Source of the DNA: an uncultured Sulfitobacter sp.
Lineage (GTDB): Bacteria > Pseudomonadota > Alphaproteobacteria > Rhodobacterales > Rhodobacteraceae
Direction: 5' to 3'
DNA: 64,000 bases
Assembly (NCBI GenBank): GCA_947501805.1
Contig: CANMXJ010000008.1
Span: 62,001 to 126,000, forward strand
Shown here: positions 1-8,042 of the stretch, piece by piece
Numbering within the stretch: position 1 is the first letter of the stretch
Layout: each line of letters opens with the position of its first letter
Position numbers and translations under genes: made by a program
Notes under the pieces: generated by a model
Seen by the model: only the letters and a program-made list of their open reading frames with translations
Database searches by the model: none
Told to the model about the DNA's origin: nothing

Positions 1-501
1 ATTGACCACACCTATGACGTGGCCAAGGTGCGCGACACGTTGAAAGAGGCTCTAACAACGGACTTTAAGGGGCCAAAAGTCATTGTCGCGTCCTCTGAAT
101 GTATGCTGAACAAACAGCGCCGCGAGAAACCTATCCGCAATACCGCGATCAAGGAAGGACGGCGCGTGGATGTGCCGCGCTTTGGTGTGGATAGCGATGT
201 TTGTACCGGCGATCACGCCTGTATCCGGCTGTCGGGCTGTCCGTCGCTGTCGCTGAAACGGCTGGATGATCCGCTGCGCGATGATCCGATTGCACATATC
301 GACCAAACTTGTGTGGGCTGTGGCAACTGCGGTGAAGTGGCAGATGCGGCTGTCTTGTGCCCGTCGTTCTATCGCGCCGATGTGGTGCATAATCCGGGCA
401 AGTTCGAGACATGGCGTGCGGGCTGGCGGAACAGGATTATCAACCATCTGCAAAAGCGGCGGGACGCGAAACGCTTGCGCCTGAAAGGGGTTGTCACATG
501 A
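1..501 (+). CDS. iorA: Indolepyruvate:ferredoxin oxidoreductase alpha subunit, C-terminal part (cut by window start)
   Basis: The reading frame is open from base 1, so the start lies outside the window; 166 C-terminal residues are visible. They carry two cysteine clusters of a 2[4Fe-4S] ferredoxin domain, CTGDHACIRLSGCP and CVGCGNC followed by a distal CP. This is the C-terminal layout of the thiamine-diphosphate alpha subunit, which oxidatively decarboxylates aryl pyruvates such as indolepyruvate to acyl-CoA and passes electrons to ferredoxin. The stop overlaps the next start (ATGA), so the two subunits are translationally coupled. Family assignment rests on the ferredoxin tail and the beta-type partner; the TPP domain itself is not visible. 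Confidence 0.8.
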   Translation: MDHTYDVAKVRDTLKEALTTDFKGPKVIVASSECMLNKQRREKPIRNTAIKEGRRVDVPRFGVDSDVCTGDHACIRLSGCPSLSLKRLDDPLRDDPIAHIDQTCVGCGNCGEVADAAVLCPSFYRADVVHNPGKFETWRAGWRNRIINHLQKRRDAKRLRLKGVVT

Positions 502-2033
502 ACATGGTGCTTCCCCAGAAAACACCGGATGCGCGGGTCGGGCAGATCATCAAACTGGCAGTGATGGCCGTTGGTGGTCAGGGCGGCGGTGTGCTGACAT
601 CATGGATCGAAAGCATGGCACGCGCACAAGGATATGTGTGTCAGGCGACAAGTGTGGCCGGTGTGGCGCAGCGCACGGGGGCCACGATTTATTACGTCGA
701 AATGACACCGAAATCCGAGCTGGAGCCGGTTTTTGCACTGGCCCCTGCGGGTGGTGACGTTGATATTCTGATTGCATCGGAAATGATGGAAGTGGGCCGC
801 GCGGTGATGCGCGGTTTTGTGACGCCGGACCGCACGGTGTTGATCGGATCAACCCATCGTTCCTTGGCTGTCTCGGAAAAGATGGCCCCGGGTGACGGGA
901 TCGCAGATGCGGACGAGGTCCGTGCTGCCGCCGAGATTGCAGCGCAGCAGTTGATTTTGGCGGATATGGACAAGCTGGCTGTTGAACAGGGGTCTGTGAT
1001 TTCGTCGAGCTTGTTTGGTGCGCTGGCGGGGGCTGATGCCCTACCGTTCCCAAGGGAAGCGTTTGAAGATGCGATCAAGGCGAGTGGCAAAGGAGTTGAG
1101 GCATCGCTGCGCGCTTTTGCTGCCGGTTATGATGCGGCGCGCCATGGCGTTGCCGCGCCGGAGCAAGAGGCCGTGAAACCCGCACCGGCATTGCAAGGCC
1201 CGGCAAAGGAAATGCGCAAGTGGGAGGGGCTGGTTGCGCGTGCGCAAGCGATGCCCGCACCGGTTCAGGAAATGGCGCTGCATGGTTTGATGAAGGTCGT
1301 GGATTTTCAGAACTGCGCCTATGGGACCGTCTATCTGGATCGTCTGGACGGTGTTGTTGCACAGGATGATTCAGCGCATGATTTTCTGCTGAGTGCGACA
1401 GCTGCAAAATATATTGCCACTGCAATGGCCTATGACGACATCATTCGGGTTGCGGACCTCAAGACACGGCAACCGCGGATGGAGCGGATCTGGAACGAGA
1501 TGGGGGCGAAAAGTGCGAACCTCGTTGAGCTGACCGAGTTTTTCCATCCCCGCGCCGAAGAGGTTGCCAGTCTGATGCCAGCCAAAATGGGTGCGGCCTG
1601 GGAGTCAAATCCTAAACGCATGGCGCTGTTGAACCGCTTGTTCAACAAGGGGCGGCGGTTGCGGACGCATACACTGCGGTCGTTCCTGATGCTGCATTTT
1701 TTGGGTGGGCTGAAAGGCTATCGGTTGCAAACACGGCGGCATCAGGTCGAAGTGGCACATCTGGAGGCGTGGTTGCGTGATAGCCTGAGCGTGTTGAAGG
1801 ATGATTACACGCTAGCGGTGGAGTTGCTGAAAAACCGCCGATTGGTCAAAGGCTATTCTGATACCCATGCGCGCGGATTGACGAAATTCGGCACCGTGAT
1901 GGGTGCTGCGGCTTTGTTGAAAGGACGGACGGATGCGGCGGACTGGATGAACCGGTTACGCGAGGCAGCTTTGCAAGACCCGGATGGCAAAACGTTGGAA
2001 GGTGCCATTCAAACAGTGCGTAGTTTTGTCTGA
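498..2033 (+). CDS. Indolepyruvate oxidoreductase beta-type subunit, long form with DUF6537-like C-terminus
   Basis: 511 residues. The N-terminal part (about 15-210) is a pyruvate-ferredoxin-oxidoreductase gamma/beta-type domain with the glycine-rich AVGGQGGGVLTSW segment and the conserved QRTGATIYYVEM region. The long C-terminal half (about 260-510), rich in basic residues, matches the extra domain found in the fused proteobacterial form of this subunit. Together with the upstream alpha subunit it would oxidise aryl pyruvates from aromatic amino acid breakdown. The ATG at 498 was chosen because it overlaps the iorA stop. The frame is open further upstream, but that stretch lies inside iorA. 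Confidence 0.8.
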   Translation: MNMVLPQKTPDARVGQIIKLAVMAVGGQGGGVLTSWIESMARAQGYVCQATSVAGVAQRTGATIYYVEMTPKSELEPVFALAPAGGDVDILIASEMMEVGRAVMRGFVTPDRTVLIGSTHRSLAVSEKMAPGDGIADADEVRAAAEIAAQQLILADMDKLAVEQGSVISSSLFGALAGADALPFPREAFEDAIKASGKGVEASLRAFAAGYDAARHGVAAPEQEAVKPAPALQGPAKEMRKWEGLVARAQAMPAPVQEMALHGLMKVVDFQNCAYGTVYLDRLDGVVAQDDSAHDFLLSATAAKYIATAMAYDDIIRVADLKTRQPRMERIWNEMGAKSANLVELTEFFHPRAEEVASLMPAKMGAAWESNPKRMALLNRLFNKGRRLRTHTLRSFLMLHFLGGLKGYRLQTRRHQVEVAHLEAWLRDSLSVLKDDYTLAVELLKNRRLVKGYSDTHARGLTKFGTVMGAAALLKGRTDAADWMNRLREAALQDPDGKTLEGAIQTVRSFV

Positions 2034-2078
2034 TCGGTTAGGTTTCCACGCGACCTTCTTGAGAAAGCCCGAAGTTAT

Positions 2079-2747
2079 ATGAAAACTGCTGTTCTGATTG
2101 TTGCTGCGGGACGCGGTCGGCGCTTTGGTGATCCGCTGCCGAAACAATACGTGCCGATTGCTGGCATCTGTTCGCTGCGGCGGTGTCTGGAAACATTTCT
2201 GGGGTTGGACAGTACCGGCTGTGTGCAGGTGGTGATCCATGAGGAGGATCAATCGCTTTATGATGCGGCCATTGCGGGAGTGACTGACCATCGACTGATG
2301 CCGTCGGTTGCGGGGGGCGAAACCCGTGTGCAATCCGTGATGGCGGGATTGCTGGCATTGAAATCTGCGCAGCTCGAGTGCGTTCTGGTGCATGATGCGG
2401 CGCGTCCTTTTGTGTCGGAGCGGATTATCTTGGATGTGTCTGTGGCGTTGGAAAATGCGCAAGGCGCGTTTGCAGCATTGCCTGTGATAGACGCCTTGTG
2501 GCGGAGCGAGGATGGTGCGGCAATTGAGCCTGTTGCACGTGACGGGTTGTGGCGTGCGCAGACGCCGCAGGGGTTCCGGTTCGAGACTTTGCTCAACGCG
2601 CATCTGGCCTACCAGGGGGACGCCGCAGATGATGTGGAAATTGCCCGCACCATGGGGATCGACGTGCGGATTGTGATGGGCGATGCCGCGAATTTCAAAA
2701 TAACGACGCCGCAGGATCTGGAGCGGGCGGAGCGGTATCTTCGTTAG
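2079..2747 (+). CDS. ispD: 2-C-methyl-D-erythritol 4-phosphate cytidylyltransferase
   Basis: 222 residues, normal length for a single-domain IspD. It transfers CMP from CTP to MEP in the non-mevalonate isoprenoid pathway. Visible motifs are the nucleotide-binding start (AAGRGRRFG), the catalytic lysine in LPKQY, HDAARPF, RAQTPQGF, the DD metal/substrate site and the NFKITTPQDL end. Many Rhodobacteraceae carry IspD fused to IspF; here the protein ends after the IspD domain and no ispF follows. It may be a second copy. It starts 45 bases after the preceding stop, so it could be co-transcribed with the oxidoreductase genes. Its stop overlaps the convergent small gene by 4 bases. Confidence 0.88.
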   Translation: MKTAVLIVAAGRGRRFGDPLPKQYVPIAGICSLRRCLETFLGLDSTGCVQVVIHEEDQSLYDAAIAGVTDHRLMPSVAGGETRVQSVMAGLLALKSAQLECVLVHDAARPFVSERIILDVSVALENAQGAFAALPVIDALWRSEDGAAIEPVARDGLWRAQTPQGFRFETLLNAHLAYQGDAADDVEIARTMGIDVRIVMGDAANFKITTPQDLERAERYLR

Positions 2748-2932
2748 GATACGGCCGCTGCCAGCGCCTGTTTCAACACGTCACGATTGCCGATGTGATT
2801 GGCAAGGATCAGGATCAAGCGCGCGTTGATTGCTTCGCTTTCTTCCTTGCTGTGTCCTTCGTGTATGTCCAGCAGGTCTGCATAGAAATCATCAGGGCTG
2901 TCGATGTTGGCGGTCAGTGTCAGATCCGACAT
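2744..2932 (-). CDS. DUF2783 small protein
   Basis: 62 residues, acidic N-terminal half with a DDFYADLLDIHEG segment followed by a helix ARLILILANHIGN. This is recognisable as the DUF2783 family, whose members are typically encoded directly after flavin monooxygenases of the phenol/3-hydroxyphenylpropionate hydroxylase type. Its start codon overlaps the stop of such a monooxygenase by one base (TAATG), so it is co-translated with it. Function unknown; an accessory or stability role for the monooxygenase is an inference from the constant pairing. Confidence 0.75.
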   Translation of the reverse strand: MSDLTLTANIDSPDDFYADLLDIHEGHSKEESEAINARLILILANHIGNRDVLKQALAAAVS

Positions 2933-4566
2933 TACACTATCTCCTGTCCGGTGGCGCGGCGCAGGGCGGCACGGATTTCAGCTTCGTCAAATGTTGCCAT
3001 GCGGGCTGTGACATGTTGATCGGGACGGATCAGGTAAACCCCTCTCTGCGCTTGGCCAAGGTAACGCGCAGCGAGTTGTCCGGATGGGTCGTCTTTGGCG
3101 GAAATAGAGATTGTTTTAATGGTGATCCCGCTTTCCACAATTTCGTCGGGTGCATCAGAGTCAATTGCGAGAAGTACAAAACCGTCACCGAGGTGCGACA
3201 ATAGATAACCATCACCAAGCGGTGCATCGGGGCAGGGCGCGCCGGGGCGTGTGCGGGCAGGGCCGCCAGCCAGATTATCCGCGGAGTTCAACGTTGATGT
3301 GTCATAGACGCAGGGCACCGACAGGCGGCCGGAGTTGACCAAGGGGCGCGCAAATTCAAACCGTTCGCTGAGGTGCAGAACGGCATCGCGGAACAGGCGG
3401 CTGGTGTCGGATTTTGGTGTGATGAAATCGGTGGAGCGGGTTGAGTTCAATACGTTTTCATCCGCCCCGAAAATGCGTTCGCTGTTGTAGCTGTCCAGCA
3501 GTGATACAGGTGCCTTGCCGTTGACCACAAGGCCCAGTTTCCAGCCGAGGTTGTCGACGTCCTGCATGCCCGAGTTTGCGCCGCGTGCGCCAAAAGGGGA
3601 GACCTGATGCGCGGCATCTCCGGCAAAGATCACCGGTCCGGCACGGAAATTTTCCATGCGCTTGCACTGGAACGTATAGATAGAGGACCAGACGATTTCG
3701 TATTCCACATCGCCACCCAGAAACGCATCGAGACGGGCGCGGATGTTTTTCTCTTTCATCTCTTCCTTGCGGTCCACATCCCAGCCGATCTGGAAATCGA
3801 CGCGCCAGACATCATCGGGCTGTTTGTGCAGCAGTGTCGAGGCTCCGGCCGATTTGAACGGTGGGTCAAACCAGAACCAGCGTTCGGTCGGAAAGTTGGT
3901 GTTGATCATCTTGATATCGGCAATCAGGAAGCTGTCCTGAAACACGCGACCGCTAAAATCGAGACCAAGCATGCCCCGCAAGGGTGAGCTGGCACCATCA
4001 CAGCCGATCAGCCAGTCGGCCTCAAGCGTGTAGGGGCCATCAGGGGTCATCACGGTCAAGACAACGTGGTCATCCTGCACATCTACGCTTTCAACGCGGT
4101 TCTTGCCGCGGATCTGTATCGGCGCGCCTTCGGCCTGCAAGGCGCGGGCGCGTTCGATCATGAATTGCTCGAAGTAGGGTTGCTGCATGTTGATGAAGGC
4201 GGGGAATTTGTGGCCCTCTTCGGGGAGCAGATTGAATTCGAACACCTGACGGTCTTCGTGGAACACCTTGCCCACATTCCAGACCACGCCTTTTTCCAGC
4301 ATCGGATCGCCGCAGCCGTAGCGGTCAGCGATTTCGAGGCTGCGCTTGGCGAAACAAATGGCGCGGCTGCCCATGCCGACACCCTCATGGTCATCCAGCA
4401 CCAGAACCGGAACGCCCTGACGTCCGAGGTCAAGTGCGGTGGCCATGCCAACAGGGCCGCCGCCCATTACGACAACGGGATGACGTACGGGGTTTTCGGC
4501 GGATTGATCCGGGGATTTCTCGTAAGGGTACGCCTTGAAAGCCAGCGTATATCTGTCGTCGAACAT
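2932..4566 (-). CDS. FAD-dependent aromatic monooxygenase (MhpA/phenol hydroxylase-like)
   Basis: 544 residues from the ATG at 4566, chosen because a GGGGGA ribosome site lies just upstream; in-frame ATGs at 4581 and 4608 are alternatives. It has the N-terminal FAD Rossmann motif GGGPVG (residues 35-40) and the second FAD motif GDAAHQVSPFGARG (about 316). A C-terminal thioredoxin-like domain ends the chain. Family members hydroxylate phenolic or other aromatic rings using NAD(P)H and O2; the substrate cannot be read from sequence. It forms a two-gene operon with the DUF2783 protein. A 7-bp inverted repeat just upstream is a candidate operator. Confidence 0.82.
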   Translation of the reverse strand: MFDDRYTLAFKAYPYEKSPDQSAENPVRHPVVVMGGGPVGMATALDLGRQGVPVLVLDDHEGVGMGSRAICFAKRSLEIADRYGCGDPMLEKGVVWNVGKVFHEDRQVFEFNLLPEEGHKFPAFINMQQPYFEQFMIERARALQAEGAPIQIRGKNRVESVDVQDDHVVLTVMTPDGPYTLEADWLIGCDGASSPLRGMLGLDFSGRVFQDSFLIADIKMINTNFPTERWFWFDPPFKSAGASTLLHKQPDDVWRVDFQIGWDVDRKEEMKEKNIRARLDAFLGGDVEYEIVWSSIYTFQCKRMENFRAGPVIFAGDAAHQVSPFGARGANSGMQDVDNLGWKLGLVVNGKAPVSLLDSYNSERIFGADENVLNSTRSTDFITPKSDTSRLFRDAVLHLSERFEFARPLVNSGRLSVPCVYDTSTLNSADNLAGGPARTRPGAPCPDAPLGDGYLLSHLGDGFVLLAIDSDAPDEIVESGITIKTISISAKDDPSGQLAARYLGQAQRGVYLIRPDQHVTARMATFDEAEIRAALRRATGQEIV

Positions 4567-4597
4567 CCGATCTTCCCCCATCGTCAGAGTTTGAAAT

Positions 4598-4619
4598 ATT
4601 GGTTGCAAATGAAACCAAT
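4598..4619. promoter_or_regulatory. Inverted repeat, candidate operator of the monooxygenase operon
   Basis: ATTGGTT and AACCAAT (7-bp perfect arms) are separated by 8 bases, about 30 bases upstream of the monooxygenase start in the gap shared with the divergent YceI-OmpA gene. Size and placement fit an IclR- or GntR-type site. No adjacent regulator gene exists to assign it to. Confidence 0.4.
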
Positions 4620-4771
4620 GTCAACACACATCGCGGCCTTCAAAGGGGTCTTGTGACCACCATCACACGAAGAATCAAAAAAGACTGTTCGTATCGACGA
4701 GATCGTGCGAAACTAGAGTCTGATTTGAAAAAAATTCCTCGTCGATGTTTTTAGATACTTGGAGAAATATG

Positions 4772-5848
4772 ATGTTTCATTTGAAAAGGTTCCGTGGACA
4801 TTTTGCAATTTCGATGATTGCAGCGATGCTGACGTTAGTCGCTTTTGTTCACTCTGCACAAGCGCAGTCCAATCCGTTTTCCGGCGGCTGGACGTTGCAG
4901 CCTGAAATGTCGAACCTAACGTTCCAGTCTGTGAAAAAGCAGACAGTTGTGGAATCAAGCAGTTTTGCCACGTTGGAAGGCAGTATCGCGGCGGATGGAT
5001 CCACGCAGGTGAATGTCTTGCTGGATTCGGTGGATACCAAGATTGACCTGCGTAACGTGCGGATGCGTTTCCTGTTCTTCGAAACCTTCAAATTCCCCAA
5101 AGCGAGCATCAGCACGAAGATTGATGCGTCCATGTTGAATGATCTGCCAGCGGTCCGTCGCAAAGCCCTGCCTGTAAGCTATACAATTGATTTGCATGGC
5201 GTAACCAAGACCTTTGACGCTGAGGTTGTTGTGACGTTGTTGACCAATGATCTTGTTTCTGTGGCAAGCAAAACACCCATTTCGGTGAGTGTTGCGGATT
5301 TCAATTTGATGGAAGGGCTGGGCAAGCTGCAAGACGCGGCGAATGTGACAATCATACCCTCTGCCACGGTGTCATTTGATTTCCTGTTCGCTCGCAACAG
5401 TACAACAGCACAGGCCGCCCCCGCACAGAACGAAACCGCCCCGGCGTCTGTTGCGCTTGAGGTAGAAGGCGATTTTGATCGCGAGGCCTGCAAGGGACGT
5501 TTTGAGATTCTGTCGCGCACAGGCAATATCTACTTTGCATCCGGCAGCGCGCGGCTTGATCCGAAAAGTGAACCGCTGCTGAACAGCCTTGCCGGAATCG
5601 TGGCGCGCTGTCCGAATATGGTGATCGAGGTTGGCGGTCATACCGATTCTATCGGCAGCACTGCCACCAATGAACGCCTTTCCGTTTCGCGGGCTGCTGC
5701 TGTGACGCAGTACCTGCTGTCGCGCAATCTGAGCCGGGATGTTCTGGTCAGCAGAGGATACGGAGAAAGCGCGCCTATCGCCACCAACGCCACCAAAGAG
5801 GGTCGTTGGAAAAACCGTCGGATTGAATTCAAGGTGCTGAGTAACTGA
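4772..5848 (+). CDS. Exported YceI-like/OmpA-domain protein
   Basis: 358 residues from the ATG at 4772, which sits 6 bases after GGAGA; ATGs at 4745 and 4769 are alternatives. A signal peptide ends at about residue 33 (HSAQAQ). Residues about 37-205 look like a YceI beta-barrel (lipocalin-like isoprenoid-binding fold) with the typical DLRNVRMRFLFFE and PVSYTIDLHGVTK segments. Residues about 250-356 are an OmpA C-terminal peptidoglycan-binding domain (GHTDSIGS, NERLSVSRA, KNRRIEFK). It is therefore likely a periplasmic protein tethered to the wall. Its stop overlaps the next start (TGATG), so it is expressed with the caspase-like protein. Confidence 0.75.
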   Translation: MFHLKRFRGHFAISMIAAMLTLVAFVHSAQAQSNPFSGGWTLQPEMSNLTFQSVKKQTVVESSSFATLEGSIAADGSTQVNVLLDSVDTKIDLRNVRMRFLFFETFKFPKASISTKIDASMLNDLPAVRRKALPVSYTIDLHGVTKTFDAEVVVTLLTNDLVSVASKTPISVSVADFNLMEGLGKLQDAANVTIIPSATVSFDFLFARNSTTAQAAPAQNETAPASVALEVEGDFDREACKGRFEILSRTGNIYFASGSARLDPKSEPLLNSLAGIVARCPNMVIEVGGHTDSIGSTATNERLSVSRAAAVTQYLLSRNLSRDVLVSRGYGESAPIATNATKEGRWKNRRIEFKVLSN

Positions 5849-7407
5849 TGCAACAGAAGTATCGCACGATGTATGGCCTGTTGGGCCGAATGATCCTCTT
5901 GGCAGGCGTGGTCCTGATCACGCTGACGCACGGGGCGCAGGCCCAATCAGAAGATGCGCCGCGCATCGCTTTGATTGTGGGTAATGGCAGTTACAGTTCG
6001 GTGACACCGCTGGACAATCCGGTGCCGGATGCGGAATTGATTGCACAAACTCTGGAGCAACGCGGTTTCAAAGTGACGATGCTGCTGGATGCGAACCAGA
6101 TCGCGTTGAACCGGGCGATCGCGCAATTCGGGCGTGACCTGCGCAAGGGCGGCAAGGATGCAACGGGCCTGTTTTACTATGCTGGTCATGCGGTTCAGTC
6201 TTTTGGCTCGAACTACCTGTTGCCAACGGATGCCAGCCTGACCAATGCGGCCGATCTCAGCCTTGTGGCAATTCCTGCGCAAGCTGTGCTTCGCCAGATG
6301 TTTTCGGCCAAGAACAAGACCAACATTGTTATACTGGATGCTTGTCGCAACAATCCCTTTGATGCCATTCCCGAGTTGAACGACAACGGTCTGGCCGAGA
6401 TGAAGTCGCCGACCGGCACTTTCCTGTCCTATTCAACCGCGCCGGGTTCTGTGGCGCTGGATGGTCTGGACGGCAATAGTCCCTTTACCAAAGCACTGGC
6501 GCGTCAGATTCCGACGCCCGGCGTGCCGATTGAACAGGTTTTCAAGAACGTCCGTGTCGAAGTGATCGAGGAAACAAATGGCAAGCAAACCCCGTGGGAT
6601 ACATCGTCCCTGACGGATGATTTTGTCTTTACAGCGGGTGCGGTCATCAGCGAGGCCGAACGTGCGGAGCTTCAGTTGTGGGAGTCCGTCAAGGACAGCA
6701 CCGACCCGGTGCAGGTTGTTTTGTTCATGCGCGGCTATCCTGACAGTAAATTCATCCCGCAGGCGCGTACCTTGTTGTCGCGTTTGATGGGAACGGATGT
6801 GGCCGAGCCGGCACCGGAACCCGAAGTAGAACAGGCACCGCAGGTCGCCGTTGTCGAACCGGAGCCGGAGCCCGTTCCGGTTGACACCACCGAAGACCAG
6901 CAACGGCTGATCTCCATTGCCCAGAGCAGTGGAACAGCAGAAGACTACCAAGCTTATCTGGACGCCTATCCGGAGGGAATTTATGCAGAGTTTGCAGCCT
7001 TTGAAGTCAAGGTTCTGGCAGACAAAGCCGCGCGTGCAGCGGCAGCCAAGGAAGAAACCACAGTTGTGGCGGCCCTTCCGGAAGCGTCACGCGCCGCTCC
7101 GGTTCCGATGGGAACCGAGCTGACGTTTACCATGCCATTCACCAGCGGGATCGAACCATTGGTCGGCAAGAGCTTTGAACAGATTGTTGGGTTGTCACCT
7201 CTGTTTGCCCCGATCGAGGGCATTCCAGACGAGCTTTGGAAAGACCAGTCCTGCTCGAATTGTCATCAGTGGACAAAAGAGGCGCTTTGCACCCAAGGCA
7301 CTACTTATGTGAAAGCTGATAATGACAATGCTGTGTCCAAGAAGCATCCCTTCGGTGGTGGTTTCAAACTGAACATGCGTTCATGGGCAGAAGGTGGCTG
7401 TAAGTAA
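5848..7407 (+). CDS. Exported caspase-like (C14) protein with C-terminal CxxCH motif
   Basis: 519 residues. A signal peptide (about 1-33, ending GAQAQ) precedes a caspase/metacaspase fold at 38-260. The His-Cys dyad is present: H114 in YYAGHAV and C166 in ILDACRNNP. After a Glu/Pro-rich linker (about 310-345) and a second small domain, the chain ends with SCSNCHQW: a CxxCH haem-c attachment motif at 469-473. Two more cysteines (C481 region and the penultimate residue) lie in the tail. Translation is coupled to the upstream YceI-OmpA gene. Family members of this size are common in Rhodobacterales, but substrate and role are unknown. Haem attachment is an inference from one motif in an exported protein; a disulfide or zinc site is the alternative. 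Confidence 0.75.
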   Translation: MQQKYRTMYGLLGRMILLAGVVLITLTHGAQAQSEDAPRIALIVGNGSYSSVTPLDNPVPDAELIAQTLEQRGFKVTMLLDANQIALNRAIAQFGRDLRKGGKDATGLFYYAGHAVQSFGSNYLLPTDASLTNAADLSLVAIPAQAVLRQMFSAKNKTNIVILDACRNNPFDAIPELNDNGLAEMKSPTGTFLSYSTAPGSVALDGLDGNSPFTKALARQIPTPGVPIEQVFKNVRVEVIEETNGKQTPWDTSSLTDDFVFTAGAVISEAERAELQLWESVKDSTDPVQVVLFMRGYPDSKFIPQARTLLSRLMGTDVAEPAPEPEVEQAPQVAVVEPEPEPVPVDTTEDQQRLISIAQSSGTAEDYQAYLDAYPEGIYAEFAAFEVKVLADKAARAAAAKEETTVVAALPEASRAAPVPMGTELTFTMPFTSGIEPLVGKSFEQIVGLSPLFAPIEGIPDELWKDQSCSNCHQWTKEALCTQGTTYVKADNDNAVSKKHPFGGGFKLNMRSWAEGGCK

Positions 7408-7531
7408 CCTCTGCCATGGTGGGCGATGTCCAAGCGGGTATGGAACTGCGGCCGGGTTCTTGTCTTCGGCAAACCCTCTGTAAAGCCCTAAGACCCTGAC
7501 AAGAAAAAACTTTGACTATTCCAACGGTTCT

Positions 7532-7545
7532 TTGCGCTAGGTCAA
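7532..7545. promoter_or_regulatory. FNR/NnrR-type box upstream of the nos operon
   Basis: TTGCGCTAGGTCAA has the 5-4-5 form of Crp/FNR-family sites; NnrR- and FNR-type sites in denitrifying Rhodobacteraceae are of the TTGnn-N4-nnCAA kind. It is centred about 42 bases before the nosC start codon, in the only sizeable gap before the eight-gene operon. It would place nos expression under low-oxygen/nitric-oxide control. No mapped promoter supports it. Confidence 0.55.
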
Positions 7546-7580
7546 AGAGCAGCGAATGAATCAAAGATAGATGCGTCTGT

Positions 7581-8042
7581 ATGAAGAACGCATTTGCCCA
7601 TCTGTTCGGTTTGCTTTTGTCTGTATGCCTTGCGCTATACGGCACCGTGGGCATGGCCAAAGCCGGAACGGGCACCGGTTTTGCGATTGAGATTTGCGCC
7701 AACGGTGTTGTGGCTACCGTGCTGATTGGTGCGGATGGCAGCCCGATTGAACCTGCACAGGATTGTCCCGACTGCGTGGCCTGTTGTCAGGCGACGGGGG
7801 ATCTGCACGCGGCCCCTGCTGGCGCTGACTTTTCTTTGGCCTTGCTGGTTACACAATTGCGCAGCATCGCAGTCCAAGACCCTGTTTTGAATAAACGTAA
7901 CATTCACCCCGCGCCGCGCGGCCCCCCGGCTGTGCAGATTTCCATGTCGACCATGTTGAAGCTGATTGTGACTGAGCAATCTGTCACCAACACTAAAACG
8001 CGCGCGCAGGGGCGACCTCTTGTTAAGGACGCCGCCGCATGA
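7581..8042 (+). CDS. nosC: NosC-like cysteine-motif protein
   Basis: 153 residues with a hydrophobic N-terminus (about 7-28) acting as signal or anchor. It contains CPDCVACC (C62, C65, C68, C69), that is, a CxxCxxC motif, and an APRGPPA segment typical of the DUF2946-like family. Paracoccus denitrificans has an equally placed gene, nosC, upstream of nosR whose product also has CxxCxxC. Its function is not established; copper handling is an inference from the motif. The stop overlaps the nosR start (ATGA). The gene name is based on position and motif rather than on overall alignment. Confidence 0.65.
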   Translation: MKNAFAHLFGLLLSVCLALYGTVGMAKAGTGTGFAIEICANGVVATVLIGADGSPIEPAQDCPDCVACCQATGDLHAAPAGADFSLALLVTQLRSIAVQDPVLNKRNIHPAPRGPPAVQISMSTMLKLIVTEQSVTNTKTRAQGRPLVKDAAA

